Shown: positions 27,010 to 36,294 of the stretch, piece after piece
Numbering within the stretch: the stretch's first letter is position 1
Layout: each line of letters begins with the position of its first letter
Source: Mucilaginibacter sp. L196
GTDB lineage: Bacteria; Bacteroidota; Bacteroidia; Sphingobacteriales; Sphingobacteriaceae
Length of the DNA stretch: 64,000 nt
Assembly (NCBI RefSeq): GCF_009765905.1
Contig: NZ_LMUO01000015.1
Location: forward strand, 1,212,575 to 1,276,574
Direction of reading: 5' to 3'
Program-made: the position numbers and the translations under genes
Notes under the pieces: model-generated
Told to the model about the DNA's origin: nothing
What the model saw: only the letters and a program-made list of their open reading frames with translations
Databases searched by the model: none

Positions 27010-28392
27010 ATGATTATGATTACAAAACAAAAAATGCATTTAAAAAGAAGAACAAAAATTTCATTTATTCTATTGTTGGCACTATTTGCCGCCCGATGTA
27101 CAAAGGATCAATCTAAAACCAGCGTTCAGAAAACCACTACCCCTACAACACCATCTGCCACAACAGTTGCTTCAAGCGCAAACCAGATTACTTATACAAA
27201 TAATAACCCCACCGATAATAGTAAAAACTTACAGGCACTTATCGCCAATAATGTTACTATTTACTTTCCAAAGGGAACTTATAACTTCACTAATTTTGTG
27301 AGTATAAATAATAATAACACCATCCATATATATGCTGCACCAGGAACTGTATTTCAGAGTTCAATTGATAAGATCTTTGAAATAAGTGGTCAAACCTCAG
27401 ACATAGAAATCAATAATATTAGTTTCGTGTCAACAAAATCCAGCTCTGTAAATGACACCGAAGGCATTATTTTTATAGCCAACTACGGTGCTACCGACGT
27501 GATGAATAATATAAACATTCATAATTGTAAGTTTTCTAATCCCAATACGCTCTGCGATGCGATAAAGCTAGTTAGTGAAGGAACAAACTCACTTGCCAAA
27601 AACATTACAATTACCCTCGACACATTTAAAAGTGTAGGCAGATTTGGGGTTGAACTGCAAAACAACAATTATACCCCTATGGTTGCAAGGTTTACAAATT
27701 ACAACATTAACAACAATAATTTTCAGGACGTTGGGACCATTCAAAGTGGCCCGGCTTCTTCGTGTGTTTCAGTAACTGGTTACGGATTGAATGGAGTAAT
27801 CGACAATAACTATTTCTTAAACATGCGAATGAATACAACTAGCAATGTATATTATGGAATAGAAAATGCGGGAACTGTAAACCTGGAAACCAAAGGAAAT
27901 ACATTCGTATCTAACACTTACGGCTTTACAGGGTTATTAGGTTCGGGGCCAACGCTTGCAGAATCTATTGCCAGAAACCAACCATTAAAAACTAATTGGG
28001 TTATAGAAAATAACACCTTTAACCTTATTGGTAGCACAACAGATAAAACAAAAATACGTGCTATGGATCTTGGTGATACTTATAACTATTTTATCGAGAA
28101 CAATAACATGAATACTGATGGCCAATGTATAAGGTTTTCCAATTGTCAAAACGGAATAGTATCATCGAATATTATGACCACCAATTTTGGTAATGCCCTT
28201 TACTTTCAGGATGGTAGTACAAAAAATAAAGTTACAAGCAATACTATTACTTCAAAGGGCCCCGATCAAGGTACTGTATTTTTCGATGGTGCATCAACTA
28301 ATACTAACTATGCCTTCGGTAATACGCTAACTAAAGCCAATGGTGTTACTGGTGATTACAGAAACTACGACGGCGCTTACAACAACTTTTAA
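27010..28392 (+). CDS. Exported right-handed beta-helix protein, paralogue A
   Basis: The 460-aa protein has an N-terminal signal (KRRTKISFILLLALFAARC), whose C29 would be a lipid site except for the arginine at -1, then a Ser/Thr/Pro-rich linker and a parallel beta-helix made of N-rich rungs (INNNNFQDVG, IENNTFNLIG, VTSNTITSKG). A pectate-lyase-like opening (LIANNVTIYFPKGTYNFTNF) is typical of such coils. It strongly resembles the 43257-44702 product, with shared blocks NDTEG.I.IANYG, DVGTIQ.GPA.SC and NVYYGIENAGTV. A role in polysaccharide cleavage, epimerisation or binding at the surface is inferred from fold and location; no catalytic residues are certain. It is the only plus-strand gene in the locus. 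Confidence 0.8.
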   Translation: MIMITKQKMHLKRRTKISFILLLALFAARCTKDQSKTSVQKTTTPTTPSATTVASSANQITYTNNNPTDNSKNLQALIANNVTIYFPKGTYNFTNFVSINNNNTIHIYAAPGTVFQSSIDKIFEISGQTSDIEINNISFVSTKSSSVNDTEGIIFIANYGATDVMNNINIHNCKFSNPNTLCDAIKLVSEGTNSLAKNITITLDTFKSVGRFGVELQNNNYTPMVARFTNYNINNNNFQDVGTIQSGPASSCVSVTGYGLNGVIDNNYFLNMRMNTTSNVYYGIENAGTVNLETKGNTFVSNTYGFTGLLGSGPTLAESIARNQPLKTNWVIENNTFNLIGSTTDKTKIRAMDLGDTYNYFIENNNMNTDGQCIRFSNCQNGIVSSNIMTTNFGNALYFQDGSTKNKVTSNTITSKGPDQGTVFFDGASTNTNYAFGNTLTKANGVTGDYRNYDGAYNNF

Positions 28393-28401
28393 GATCACAG
28401 C

Positions 28402-28923
28402 TTAATAAAGCAGTCTTTTATTGTGGTAAAGATAGCTTATTGACGGTACGATTAGATTAGCGTGCTTATTAAATGAGTCAGAAATATAAACGGATTTGAT
28501 TCCAAGGTTATAAGCCGGGATCAAATCCGTTTCTGAATCTCCTATCATCCATGATTTATTGAACTGAATATCATAAGCATTTACTGCGCGTAAAAAAAGC
28601 CCTGTATTAGGTTTTCTGCAACTACAATGATCCTCTATCAAATGTGGGCATACATAGAACCTGTCAATTGGCGTCCCTAACAACTTATTAATATGATTAT
28701 TGATAACATTTAATTCGTCAAACGAAATGAGTTTCTTGCCTATGCATTGCTGATTTGTTATTACAATAATGTTTTTAAACTGTGTCTTCGCCCAATGTAA
28801 AAACAATCTGGCATCGTCACAAATCTCAATATCTTCAACTTTTAGTACATATCCGAAATCTACTTTTTTGTTGAGCACACCATCTCTATCAAGGAATAGC
28901 GTACTTAAAGGTTTATCAATCAT
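28402..28923 (-). CDS. gmhB: Heptose bisphosphate phosphatase (GmhB-like HAD-IIIA)
   Basis: About 173 aa from ATG 28923. The HAD nucleophile motif is LFLDRDGVLN (D12, D14), followed by VITNQQCIGKK (motif II) and GDSETDLIPAYNLG (motif IV). The zinc-loop pattern CPHLIEDHCSCRKPN is diagnostic of GmhB. It removes the 7-phosphate from D-glycero-manno-heptose 1,7-bisphosphate. Its start overlaps the hddC stop by 8 bp, so it is last in the gmhA-hddC-gmhB set. A longer frame to 28977 adds residues that overlap hddC deeply and is unlikely. Confidence 0.87.
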   Translation of the reverse strand: MIDKPLSTLFLDRDGVLNKKVDFGYVLKVEDIEICDDARLFLHWAKTQFKNIIVITNQQCIGKKLISFDELNVINNHINKLLGTPIDRFYVCPHLIEDHCSCRKPNTGLFLRAVNAYDIQFNKSWMIGDSETDLIPAYNLGIKSVYISDSFNKHANLIVPSISYLYHNKRLLY

Positions 28924-29626
28924 TGATATTAAAAAAAGATTGAGCGCGATTAAAATCCTCCGGAATACCGATATCAATAAATTTGCCCGGATAAATTTCT
29001 CCGTAGGCTAAAATCAGTGATAACTTATTTTGAAATAATTGTTCTTCTATTGAGAATTTACCAGACATTGGGAATCTTTCAGTAAGTGACTTTTTCATTA
29101 TATAAATCCCACCATTAATTGTTGCCGAATCATCATTTACCTTTTCCGAAAATGAAAGGATACGGCCGTCATCTGCACATTTTACTGAACCATATCTTTG
29201 TGCATTCTTCAATTTCTTTAAGGCAAATACCATCTCGGCTGACTTTTCTTCAAATTGATGAACCATTTGCTGCAACTGGACATCAAAGTAAGTGTCTCCA
29301 TTTATAACAAATGCATGTTGGCCCTCAATAAATTTAAATGCGTTATAAATCCCCCCTCCCGTTCCCAACGGTTCTTTTTCTATGCTAAACTTAATATCCA
29401 AGCCCCAATTATTTAACGAATTATCAAAGTGTTCCTGAATGAGTTCATGTTTGTATCCTATAGCTAAAACAACCTTCCTTATACTATTCTTGTACAAATA
29501 AGATATTATATAATCCAAAAATGGTTTGCCCGCAACTTCAGCCATTGGTTTAGGAACTTCTTTAACAACAGATTGCAGCCTGATACCCAATCCTCCTGCT
29601 AAAACAATCGCTTCATCAATCATCAT
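28916..29626 (-). CDS. hddC: Heptose-1-phosphate guanylyltransferase (HddC-like)
   Basis: The 236-aa sugar-phosphate nucleotidyltransferase carries IVLAGGLGIRLQ, the KEVPKPMAEVAGKPF block, GTGGGIYNAF and the metal motif INGDTYFD. The family activates D-glycero-alpha-D-manno-heptose 1-phosphate with GTP. It overlaps gmhA by 4 bp and gmhB by 8 bp. With hddA at the far end of the locus, this points to GDP-D-glycero-alpha-D-manno-heptose rather than ADP-heptose. Sequence alone does not prove nucleotide choice. Confidence 0.83.
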   Translation of the reverse strand: MMIDEAIVLAGGLGIRLQSVVKEVPKPMAEVAGKPFLDYIISYLYKNSIRKVVLAIGYKHELIQEHFDNSLNNWGLDIKFSIEKEPLGTGGGIYNAFKFIEGQHAFVINGDTYFDVQLQQMVHQFEEKSAEMVFALKKLKNAQRYGSVKCADDGRILSFSEKVNDDSATINGGIYIMKKSLTERFPMSGKFSIEEQLFQNKLSLILAYGEIYPGKFIDIGIPEDFNRAQSFFNIND

Positions 29627-30204
29627 TTCTGGTTAAACATTGAATTTTCTACTATTTCACAAATAATATGCCCTATTAAGATATGTGACTCCTGAATTCT
29701 GGGAGTTTTGTTAGAGGGTACTTTAATTATAATATCAACTTCTTTTTCCATTTTACCACCTGAAATTCCGGTTAAAGCAATGGTAAATAATCCCCTGTGT
29801 TTACCCTCTCTTAAAGCCCGGATAATGTTTTCGGAGTTTCCAGATGTAGAAATACCTATAAGTGCATCACCCGATTTGCCTTTTGCTTTTATCAACCGCG
29901 AATAAACTTCTTCGTAAGAATAATCATTGGCTACAGCGGTTAAATAAGACGTATTGACGTGTAATGCCTCGGCATCTAGTGGAGCGCGGTCAAAATTAAA
30001 TCTCCCTGAAAACTCCGCAGCAAGGTGTTGAGCATCCGCCGCACTTCCGCCGTTTCCGCATAGCAGTACTTTACCGTCATTTCTAAATGTTTGAATGATC
30101 TGTCGGGATACCTTTTCAATATCTTGGAGCAGTAATAAATCTTTCAAAAGTTCTTCTTTTACATCAATGCTCTGCTGAATTTTAGATTGAATAAAATTTA
30201 TCAT
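29623..30204 (-). CDS. gmhA: Sedoheptulose-7-phosphate isomerase
   Basis: The 193-aa SIS-domain enzyme makes D-glycero-D-manno-heptose 7-phosphate from sedoheptulose 7-phosphate. Visible are VLLCGNGGSAADAQHLAAEFSGRF, ALIGISTSGNSENII and QESHILIGHIICE, the last with the active-site His region. It starts the gmhA-hddC-gmhB set. Confidence 0.93.
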   Translation of the reverse strand: MINFIQSKIQQSIDVKEELLKDLLLLQDIEKVSRQIIQTFRNDGKVLLCGNGGSAADAQHLAAEFSGRFNFDRAPLDAEALHVNTSYLTAVANDYSYEEVYSRLIKAKGKSGDALIGISTSGNSENIIRALREGKHRGLFTIALTGISGGKMEKEVDIIIKVPSNKTPRIQESHILIGHIICEIVENSMFNQK

Positions 30205-30278
30205 ATGTACGCGAGATTAATAATCACTTTAAAATGAAACTAGTGTAAGGATAAATGTTATCAGCGGCTTACATTTTA

Positions 30279-31364
30279 TTAACCATTGCTAATATTACAA
30301 GCTGATATATAATATTGAAGCATTATCATGTAATTCTTAATGTCAAACCGTTCAGCAATGGTTAATTTGGCTTGGGAGCTGATTTGCTCCAAAGTCTCCC
30401 GTTCCATAAATATCTTTGACAGAATATTTTTTAATATTTCCTTATTCCCTTTAGCAGCAATAAAGCCGTTATATTCATCTTGAACCACAGACGTAATCGA
30501 TGCGTCGTCTGACACGACAACTACACACCCTGTATTCATAGCCTCTAGCAACGCCATCGGCAACCCTTCACTGGAAATTGACGGCAATAGAAAAATATGT
30601 GAACTTGATAACGCTTCGACTTTCGCTTTTCCTTGTACAACGCCAAAATATTTAAAGTTTAATTTCTCTATTTTTTGAAGAGTTTCTAAAAAGCCATTAA
30701 GATCGTTACCGGCTCCGTAAATGTGTAATTCAAACTGATCGTAAAAGTCATGAAGCTCAGCCAAAGCGGAAGCCAGCAGGAATATACCCTTAGACTGGAC
30801 TACTCGCCCCAGGAAAATAAGTATAAGCTTGTTATTAAAGTCTTTCTCAACAGCTATTTGCGAGGGCATTACAGCATTTGGAAGGCTAAATGTTCTGACT
30901 TCATAGTTTTTTGAAATATGATCTTTTTCAAGATCGCTTAAAACTAAATTTACGTCAGCCCCCAGCAACATACTTCTTACTAATCTCCAAAAAAAAGTGC
31001 CTTTTGGAAAAGATTGCATTAAAAAGAAGCCACCATGAATATGCAATAAAACTGGTTTATTAAATAGTCGCCTTACCACTAAAAAAACAATATAATCTCT
31101 TAATAAAGCCTGCTTCTCAAAGGTTATATTTAAATGAATTAACTGAATATCAAATTTCAGCATTTTATATAAAAGCCTGGGGACTATAAGGGTTTGGTCA
31201 GCAAACCATCTCAATTGCTTTTTCTGACAATCACTTTTTCCCAGGCGAAAATGATAATATTTATTTTTTGATTTACTTTCTAAGATTGTTCGCACAACAG
31301 TTGATATTCCGCTGACGGTTTTCTTTTCATCGAGCCATGGGGCGGTAATTAGAATGTTTGCCAT
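30279..31364 (-). CDS. Glycosyltransferase family 4
   Basis: About 361 aa from ATG 31364. GT-B fold: N-terminal MANILITAPWLDEKKTVSGISTV with LLHIHGGF, and C-terminal GT4 features LILIFLGRVVQSKGIFLLASAL, HIYGAGNDLNGFL and the donor-binding loop LLPSISSEGLPMALLEAMNTG carrying the EX7E-like pair. It probably adds one sugar of the repeat unit on the cytoplasmic face. Donor and linkage are unknown. Confidence 0.85.
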   Translation of the reverse strand: MANILITAPWLDEKKTVSGISTVVRTILESKSKNKYYHFRLGKSDCQKKQLRWFADQTLIVPRLLYKMLKFDIQLIHLNITFEKQALLRDYIVFLVVRRLFNKPVLLHIHGGFFLMQSFPKGTFFWRLVRSMLLGADVNLVLSDLEKDHISKNYEVRTFSLPNAVMPSQIAVEKDFNNKLILIFLGRVVQSKGIFLLASALAELHDFYDQFELHIYGAGNDLNGFLETLQKIEKLNFKYFGVVQGKAKVEALSSSHIFLLPSISSEGLPMALLEAMNTGCVVVVSDDASITSVVQDEYNGFIAAKGNKEILKNILSKIFMERETLEQISSQAKLTIAERFDIKNYMIMLQYYISACNISNG

Positions 31365-31427
31365 CTGTTTATTATTGTTATGCATAATTTATTCATTGTC
31401 AAGCAAGGTTGTTTTTAGCCCCCATGA

Positions 31428-32531
31428 TTAATTAGAATGAACCTGATCAAACATTTCCTCGTATGTGTTAACGATTGTTTTGAAAGAAAACTTTTCGTTA
31501 ACATAAATTTCCATACGATCTTTAAGCGCGGCATAGTTAGATGAGGTCCTTGTTAATGCTTCAAGCAGAACGAGATCAAGTCCTAAAGAATCAGCCATAT
31601 TAAAATGATAACCCGTTACTCCTTCTTCAAAAAATTCTTTGAAACCCTCAGCATCGCTTACTATTACAGGAACATTGTAATTATAGGCGATCATCAACGG
31701 CCCGCTTTGTGTAGTGTCGCGGTATGGAAGAATCAAATAATCAGCCCTTGCAAAAAAAAGCGGAATTTCATCATTACCAATATATCTTATCTGCTTTTCG
31801 ATAAAAGATTCATCGTCAATTAACCCCTGGTATTCCTGATCCCAATCATCGCATCGACCTGCAATAATAATTTTGAACTTAATGTTGCCTTGAGCAATCC
31901 TTCTAACTGAATTTAACAAAATGTCAAGCCCCTTATAGGGTAAAATAAAACCAAAAAAAAGGAATGTAACTAATCGCTCTGGCACCGGCGGTCGTTTTGG
32001 TTCCCCAAAACCAATTAATGGCAAAGGAATGCGGAACGTTACTTTATCAGGATAGTTTTTTTTTAATACACACTGTTGAATTGACGAGTAGGTCAGGAAG
32101 TATTTAAAGTAATTCAGCAACACCTTTTTAGACAGCCGAGCCAGCTTACTATATGAAGTATTGCTATGACTTACAACATCATGCATTCCTACAATTGTTA
32201 TATTCTTATCAACAAGTCGTAACAGTATATTAATATAAACCTGATCGAAATTTGCAAAAAAAATCACATCAGGTTTCAAACGTTTAATCGTCCTGATGAT
32301 CTTAAAATAAGTGAGCAATACCAATGGATTTCGAAACCTATACTTTAATTGAAATGGAATAAACGATAAGCTATGCTTTCGACAATAAGATTCTATCTCG
32401 CCAGGAGTATAATTCGAATTTTTATAAGGAAAAATCACACTGTATATTATTTCATATTGTTTCGAAAAACGATGAAGCAAACTGGTTTGATTATCTGAAA
32501 ATGCGGATGACGAGAGGTAAAATATTTTCAT
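31428..32531 (-). CDS. Glycosyltransferase family 4
   Basis: The 367-aa GT-B protein starts MKIFYLSSSAFSDNQTSLLHRF. The C-terminal half shows LVTFLFFGFILPYKGLDILLNSV, IIIAGRCDDW and LILPYRDTTQSGPLMIAYNYN, a GT4 donor loop in which the glutamates are replaced (TQSGP form). Acts in repeat-unit assembly; specificity unknown. Confidence 0.8.
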   Translation of the reverse strand: MKIFYLSSSAFSDNQTSLLHRFSKQYEIIYSVIFPYKNSNYTPGEIESYCRKHSLSFIPFQLKYRFRNPLVLLTYFKIIRTIKRLKPDVIFFANFDQVYINILLRLVDKNITIVGMHDVVSHSNTSYSKLARLSKKVLLNYFKYFLTYSSIQQCVLKKNYPDKVTFRIPLPLIGFGEPKRPPVPERLVTFLFFGFILPYKGLDILLNSVRRIAQGNIKFKIIIAGRCDDWDQEYQGLIDDESFIEKQIRYIGNDEIPLFFARADYLILPYRDTTQSGPLMIAYNYNVPVIVSDAEGFKEFFEEGVTGYHFNMADSLGLDLVLLEALTRTSSNYAALKDRMEIYVNEKFSFKTIVNTYEEMFDQVHSN

Positions 32532-32557
32532 TTATTGCGAATAAGTGGATTGCTGAA

Positions 32558-33514
32558 TCAGGATATATCTCTATCGATTAGTTGATTGACATAATTTTTG
32601 ATCTTTTCTTTATTGTCAATAGTATATTTTTTTATTTCTGGCAAAACACCTTCTGCTTTAGTGAAAAATTGAAATGTATTTAAAAGATCTTCAGGCATTT
32701 GAATAGGCCTGATCAAATCCTCAGATAACGTTTTAATACCTCTTTCAATAAATATATCTACGACAATCGAAGCAAGTTCCTGATGAGAAATTGGATGCCC
32801 TGACCCTAAATTGTAAATACCATTTTCCCAGTTACCTTTCATAATGTTAATAATAACACTGGTAACATCATCTACCCAAACATAGTCTCTCAAAATTTCC
32901 TTATCAAAAAGGCCGATAAACCCGTCCTCTTTTATAAATTGATAAAATCGGAAAGGTAAACTCGCATTTTTTCCTTTATGAAACTCACCCATCCCGAAGA
33001 TGTTGAAGAAGCGCAAACCAATAACCGGGGTTTTAAATCTGTCCAACCCGGAAAAAACCAATTTGTCAAACATCCATTTTGACCAGGCGTATACGTTATG
33101 AGGATCTTCACACTTTTGGTTTATTTTACAGCAATTACTATTCCCGTAAACTGCGGAACTCGAAGCATAAATTAGCGGAATTCCTTTTCCAAGGCAATAA
33201 TTAAGGTAGAACTTTGAATGATCATAATTTAAATTTAGCATCAATTCGGCATCTTTAATCAACACATCAGCATTTGCGCCAATATGAATAATATGCGAAA
33301 TAGAATATTGATTAAGCTGTTTCTCAATATGATCAATACCATGCTTATAGGAGATAAAATCGATGAATAAGCTATTCTTGATATTTTTAAATTTACGTTC
33401 ATCATAATCGTCAATAATAACGATTCGATTAAATCCATTTTGATTAAGTTTATTTACCAAATTTGATCCGACAAAGCCGGTGCCGCCTGTAATAACAATA
33501 GTATCTGAGTTCAT
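32558..33514 (-). CDS. HldD-like NAD-dependent heptose epimerase
   Basis: About 318 aa from ATG 33514 (MNSDTIVITGGTGFVGSN). It is a short-chain epimerase of the RfaD/HldD type: LNYDHSKFYLNYCLGKGIPLIYASSSAVYG, NVYAWSKWMFDKLV with YxxxK, and GLRFFNIFGMGEFHKGKNASLPF follow the E. coli RfaD layout closely. HldD converts ADP-D-glycero- to ADP-L-glycero-D-manno-heptose at C6. Here all activating enzymes are of the GDP type, so the protein may act on a GDP-heptose. That is inference; a general sugar-nucleotide epimerase remains possible. Confidence 0.78.
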   Translation of the reverse strand: MNSDTIVITGGTGFVGSNLVNKLNQNGFNRIVIIDDYDERKFKNIKNSLFIDFISYKHGIDHIEKQLNQYSISHIIHIGANADVLIKDAELMLNLNYDHSKFYLNYCLGKGIPLIYASSSAVYGNSNCCKINQKCEDPHNVYAWSKWMFDKLVFSGLDRFKTPVIGLRFFNIFGMGEFHKGKNASLPFRFYQFIKEDGFIGLFDKEILRDYVWVDDVTSVIINIMKGNWENGIYNLGSGHPISHQELASIVVDIFIERGIKTLSEDLIRPIQMPEDLLNTFQFFTKAEGVLPEIKKYTIDNKEKIKNYVNQLIDRDIS

Positions 33515-33697
33515 AATAATTGTTTGATATGGATTGGATATTAAAATAACAAACACCACAATTATAAAATCCAGAAAATGATCAACATCTTAGGCTCTAA
33601 TAATGGAGGAATTCTTAAATAAGCAGAATTGAGCAACAACTCGTGAAAACGGCGGTATATGTACCTTTTTAAGTATTAATTCCGAATGGCAACAAAC

Positions 33698-34978
33698 CTA
33701 ACACCGCTCGTATTCAATTGATTTTTCCCAATTAATTACATCTTGATAAGCTTGAATAACAGTTGCTTTTATCTTATCATGACAATGCCTATTAATGCCA
33801 CTCATCCTTGCATTATATGACAACCGTGCAATACAGTCTTTATCATCATTTAACTTCAATATTTTAGCAGCAAGCTCATATGGATCGTTAGAGTTGTACA
33901 ATATTCCGCTTACCCCATCCTCTATCAATGAAGGAATCCCACCAACATAGCCAGCTATGACGGGCATGCCAAGCAGCATTGCTTCGCACACGCTGTTAGG
34001 ACTATTATCAATATGTGAAGGGTGTACAAAAATATCTGAAACTAAAAGCTGCTGTATTAAATCGTACTCGTTTTTATGCCCGATGAACCTCACGTGAAGA
34101 TTTTTAAATTTCAACTTAAAAATTGATTCCATCAATAACACTACTTCATCGTTTTCTTTTACACCAACAATTATCCATTCAAAGTTCAAGTCTGATATTC
34201 CGGTCAAGATCTTAGCAGTGCTTAATACGATGTCAATTCCTTTATATAGCTGTGGGCTAACGGTCGTGATTATCTTAAGCTTTTTTTCCTCCTTTTTTAT
34301 CCGTTGCCATTCGTATAGATAAAACAATGGCCGCAATACCTCATCACAATGATAATATTGCAGATCTTTTTTATAAAGCCCGAGAAAATTTTTATCCCAA
34401 TCAGTACGCCCAAAAAAGTATTTCCTATAGTTAACAATTCGTAACTCTCTTTTTGCCCGCTTTTTAAATAGCCTATATTCAAAATAAAGGCCTCTTCTAA
34501 AAAGTAACGAACGAAATGATGAATGCCGAAATACAACGCCGTTTGAGATCCCATTTGGATGCCAATTATTTAAATAAGGATTTACCAGCCCCTGCATATG
34601 CACGATAATGGGAACCGAGGTTAAATTATTAAGATCGCCAATACCAGACTCCGTACCAAAAAGATGAATAATATCGGGTTTAAATTCCTCAATAACATCC
34701 AACACCGACTTGACGTTGACATCACGTTTAAGTGTAAAAATGCGTTGAACTAGTTTACCGATAGCAGACGTGTATTTTAAAAGTACGGGGTAATAAGTTG
34801 TCTTACCAATTTCAAAGGGTTCAGTTTTTTTGTCGGAAAAAAAGGCTATTCCAAGTGTTATGTCGTCCATACAAGTAAAAAGCTCTTCGAGTGAGCTGAT
34901 CCACCCTCTTCCTGGCTCTTTAAAATTTACCCTATTACTGGCACCCGCAGGTGTATGAGTCAACCAAAGAACTTTCAT
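33698..34978 (-). CDS. Glycosyltransferase family 4
   Basis: About 426 aa from ATG 34978 (MKVLWLTHTPAGAS); the longer frame to 35038 overlaps the Wzy gene. GT-B/GT4 features: DIIHLFGTESGIG, KKLKIITTVSPQLYKGIDIVLSTA, HVRFIGHKNEYDLIQQLLVSDIFVHPSHIDNSPNSVCEAMLLGMPVI with donor-site glutamate, and a C-terminal helix. It likely transfers a sugar during repeat-unit synthesis. Confidence 0.85.
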   Translation of the reverse strand: MKVLWLTHTPAGASNRVNFKEPGRGWISSLEELFTCMDDITLGIAFFSDKKTEPFEIGKTTYYPVLLKYTSAIGKLVQRIFTLKRDVNVKSVLDVIEEFKPDIIHLFGTESGIGDLNNLTSVPIIVHMQGLVNPYLNNWHPNGISNGVVFRHSSFRSLLFRRGLYFEYRLFKKRAKRELRIVNYRKYFFGRTDWDKNFLGLYKKDLQYYHCDEVLRPLFYLYEWQRIKKEEKKLKIITTVSPQLYKGIDIVLSTAKILTGISDLNFEWIIVGVKENDEVVLLMESIFKLKFKNLHVRFIGHKNEYDLIQQLLVSDIFVHPSHIDNSPNSVCEAMLLGMPVIAGYVGGIPSLIEDGVSGILYNSNDPYELAAKILKLNDDKDCIARLSYNARMSGINRHCHDKIKATVIQAYQDVINWEKSIEYERC

Positions 34979-35009
34979 ATATATATAATTTTGATAATTG
35001 TTCCTAAGT

Positions 35010-36251
35010 TCAAATAACCTTTTGGATAAGAATTTCACTCTCAGTAAGTCTTCTGAATGACTTGGAATAGCAAACTCCTACGGCAAACCAAACCAGCATA
35101 TATCGAACAGAAATTGTTGGCAGTCCATATGGGATCATATCAATCAGCCATAACAATATAATTATGCCACAAGCCTTTGAAAGACCATTTCTGGAATAGA
35201 AAACACCCAAAATCACAGCAGGAACCGTGATCAATAAAAACAAAAAAAGTTGAATCAGACCGCCAGACAAAATAATCTGTAAATAACCGCATTCAATTAC
35301 ATCTCTTTCGACGAGTTGGTTTTCTTTAGTCACCTGATTAAAAACAGGGCAGATATAAGTTCCATCCATACCTTTCCCCATTAACTCGTAACCTTTTATT
35401 CCACTAAAATAGTAAGTTAAAACACCTTGACGCGTGTCTTCCGATGCACGTCCAGTGATCAGTTTAAAATCTGTTCCTTTTCGTTGTTGAAAAACAACCA
35501 CAGCCAAACTAATCATTACAAGAAAAAAGAAAAGCGAACTTAATTTCTTCTGTATATTACCCTTAGTATAATACCCCAAATAGAGCAAAAATGAAAAGAT
35601 CAGAAAATTAATATTTGTAAGAATGAGGTTCCGCCTGGCCAGAAGTGTTACAACTATCAGGGCAGTAACAATCGCCCCCAAAGCCACAAGTCGTCTGAAA
35701 TTTGAATGATATTTCCAAGTAAGTAAAATAAATCCACCACCACTCGAAAACGCCCAAACGCCCTGTTCTCCAATACTGGGCTCAACAAAGTATAACTTAG
35801 CCGCGAAAATTGCAAAGACTAAAAAAACGATTGCTAAGTAAAAGAAAACCAGGAACATTTGCTTAAAGACTACCCCATTTTTGGGTAGTAATGCTGTAAA
35901 AGGAACAATAAATGGCCAAAATACAAAATCAGAATAGATATACTTTTTTACAGAGGGAAATGACAAATCCAGCCCCTTGAATATAACAAACGATGACCAG
36001 GCTATTAAAGCAAAAAACAAGATTTTTAAATAGCTACTTTCAAACTTCCAATCAGCCATTACAAAAAGCTTTTGCAAAAATAAAACACAAGCTACAGTTT
36101 GAATTAATTGAGCTATAATTGGACTTATTGTAAAAAATACAACATTCCCAATGGAAAATAGAACCACACCTATAGTAAAATATAGTGCATTTTTTTTTAT
36201 TGTAAAATTTAGATCTTGGATCACATCTAAATTCATAGTTACTGGATTCAT
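35010..36251 (-). CDS. O-antigen/exopolysaccharide polymerase (Wzy-like)
   Basis: The 413-aa protein has about ten to twelve hydrophobic segments and a large soluble loop between late helices (GIKGYELMGKGMDGTYICPVFNQVTKENQLVERD), the pattern of O-antigen ligase/Wzy proteins. Sequence conservation in this family is low, so the call rests on topology and on its place between acyltransferase, Wzc and glycosyltransferase genes. It would polymerise flipped repeat units in the periplasm. Confidence 0.7.
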   Translation of the reverse strand: MNPVTMNLDVIQDLNFTIKKNALYFTIGVVLFSIGNVVFFTISPIIAQLIQTVACVLFLQKLFVMADWKFESSYLKILFFALIAWSSFVIFKGLDLSFPSVKKYIYSDFVFWPFIVPFTALLPKNGVVFKQMFLVFFYLAIVFLVFAIFAAKLYFVEPSIGEQGVWAFSSGGGFILLTWKYHSNFRRLVALGAIVTALIVVTLLARRNLILTNINFLIFSFLLYLGYYTKGNIQKKLSSLFFFLVMISLAVVVFQQRKGTDFKLITGRASEDTRQGVLTYYFSGIKGYELMGKGMDGTYICPVFNQVTKENQLVERDVIECGYLQIILSGGLIQLFLFLLITVPAVILGVFYSRNGLSKACGIIILLWLIDMIPYGLPTISVRYMLVWFAVGVCYSKSFRRLTESEILIQKVI

Positions 36252-36294
36252 GATTCTAATTATTTAATAGAATAGCATATAAATTCTATAGATG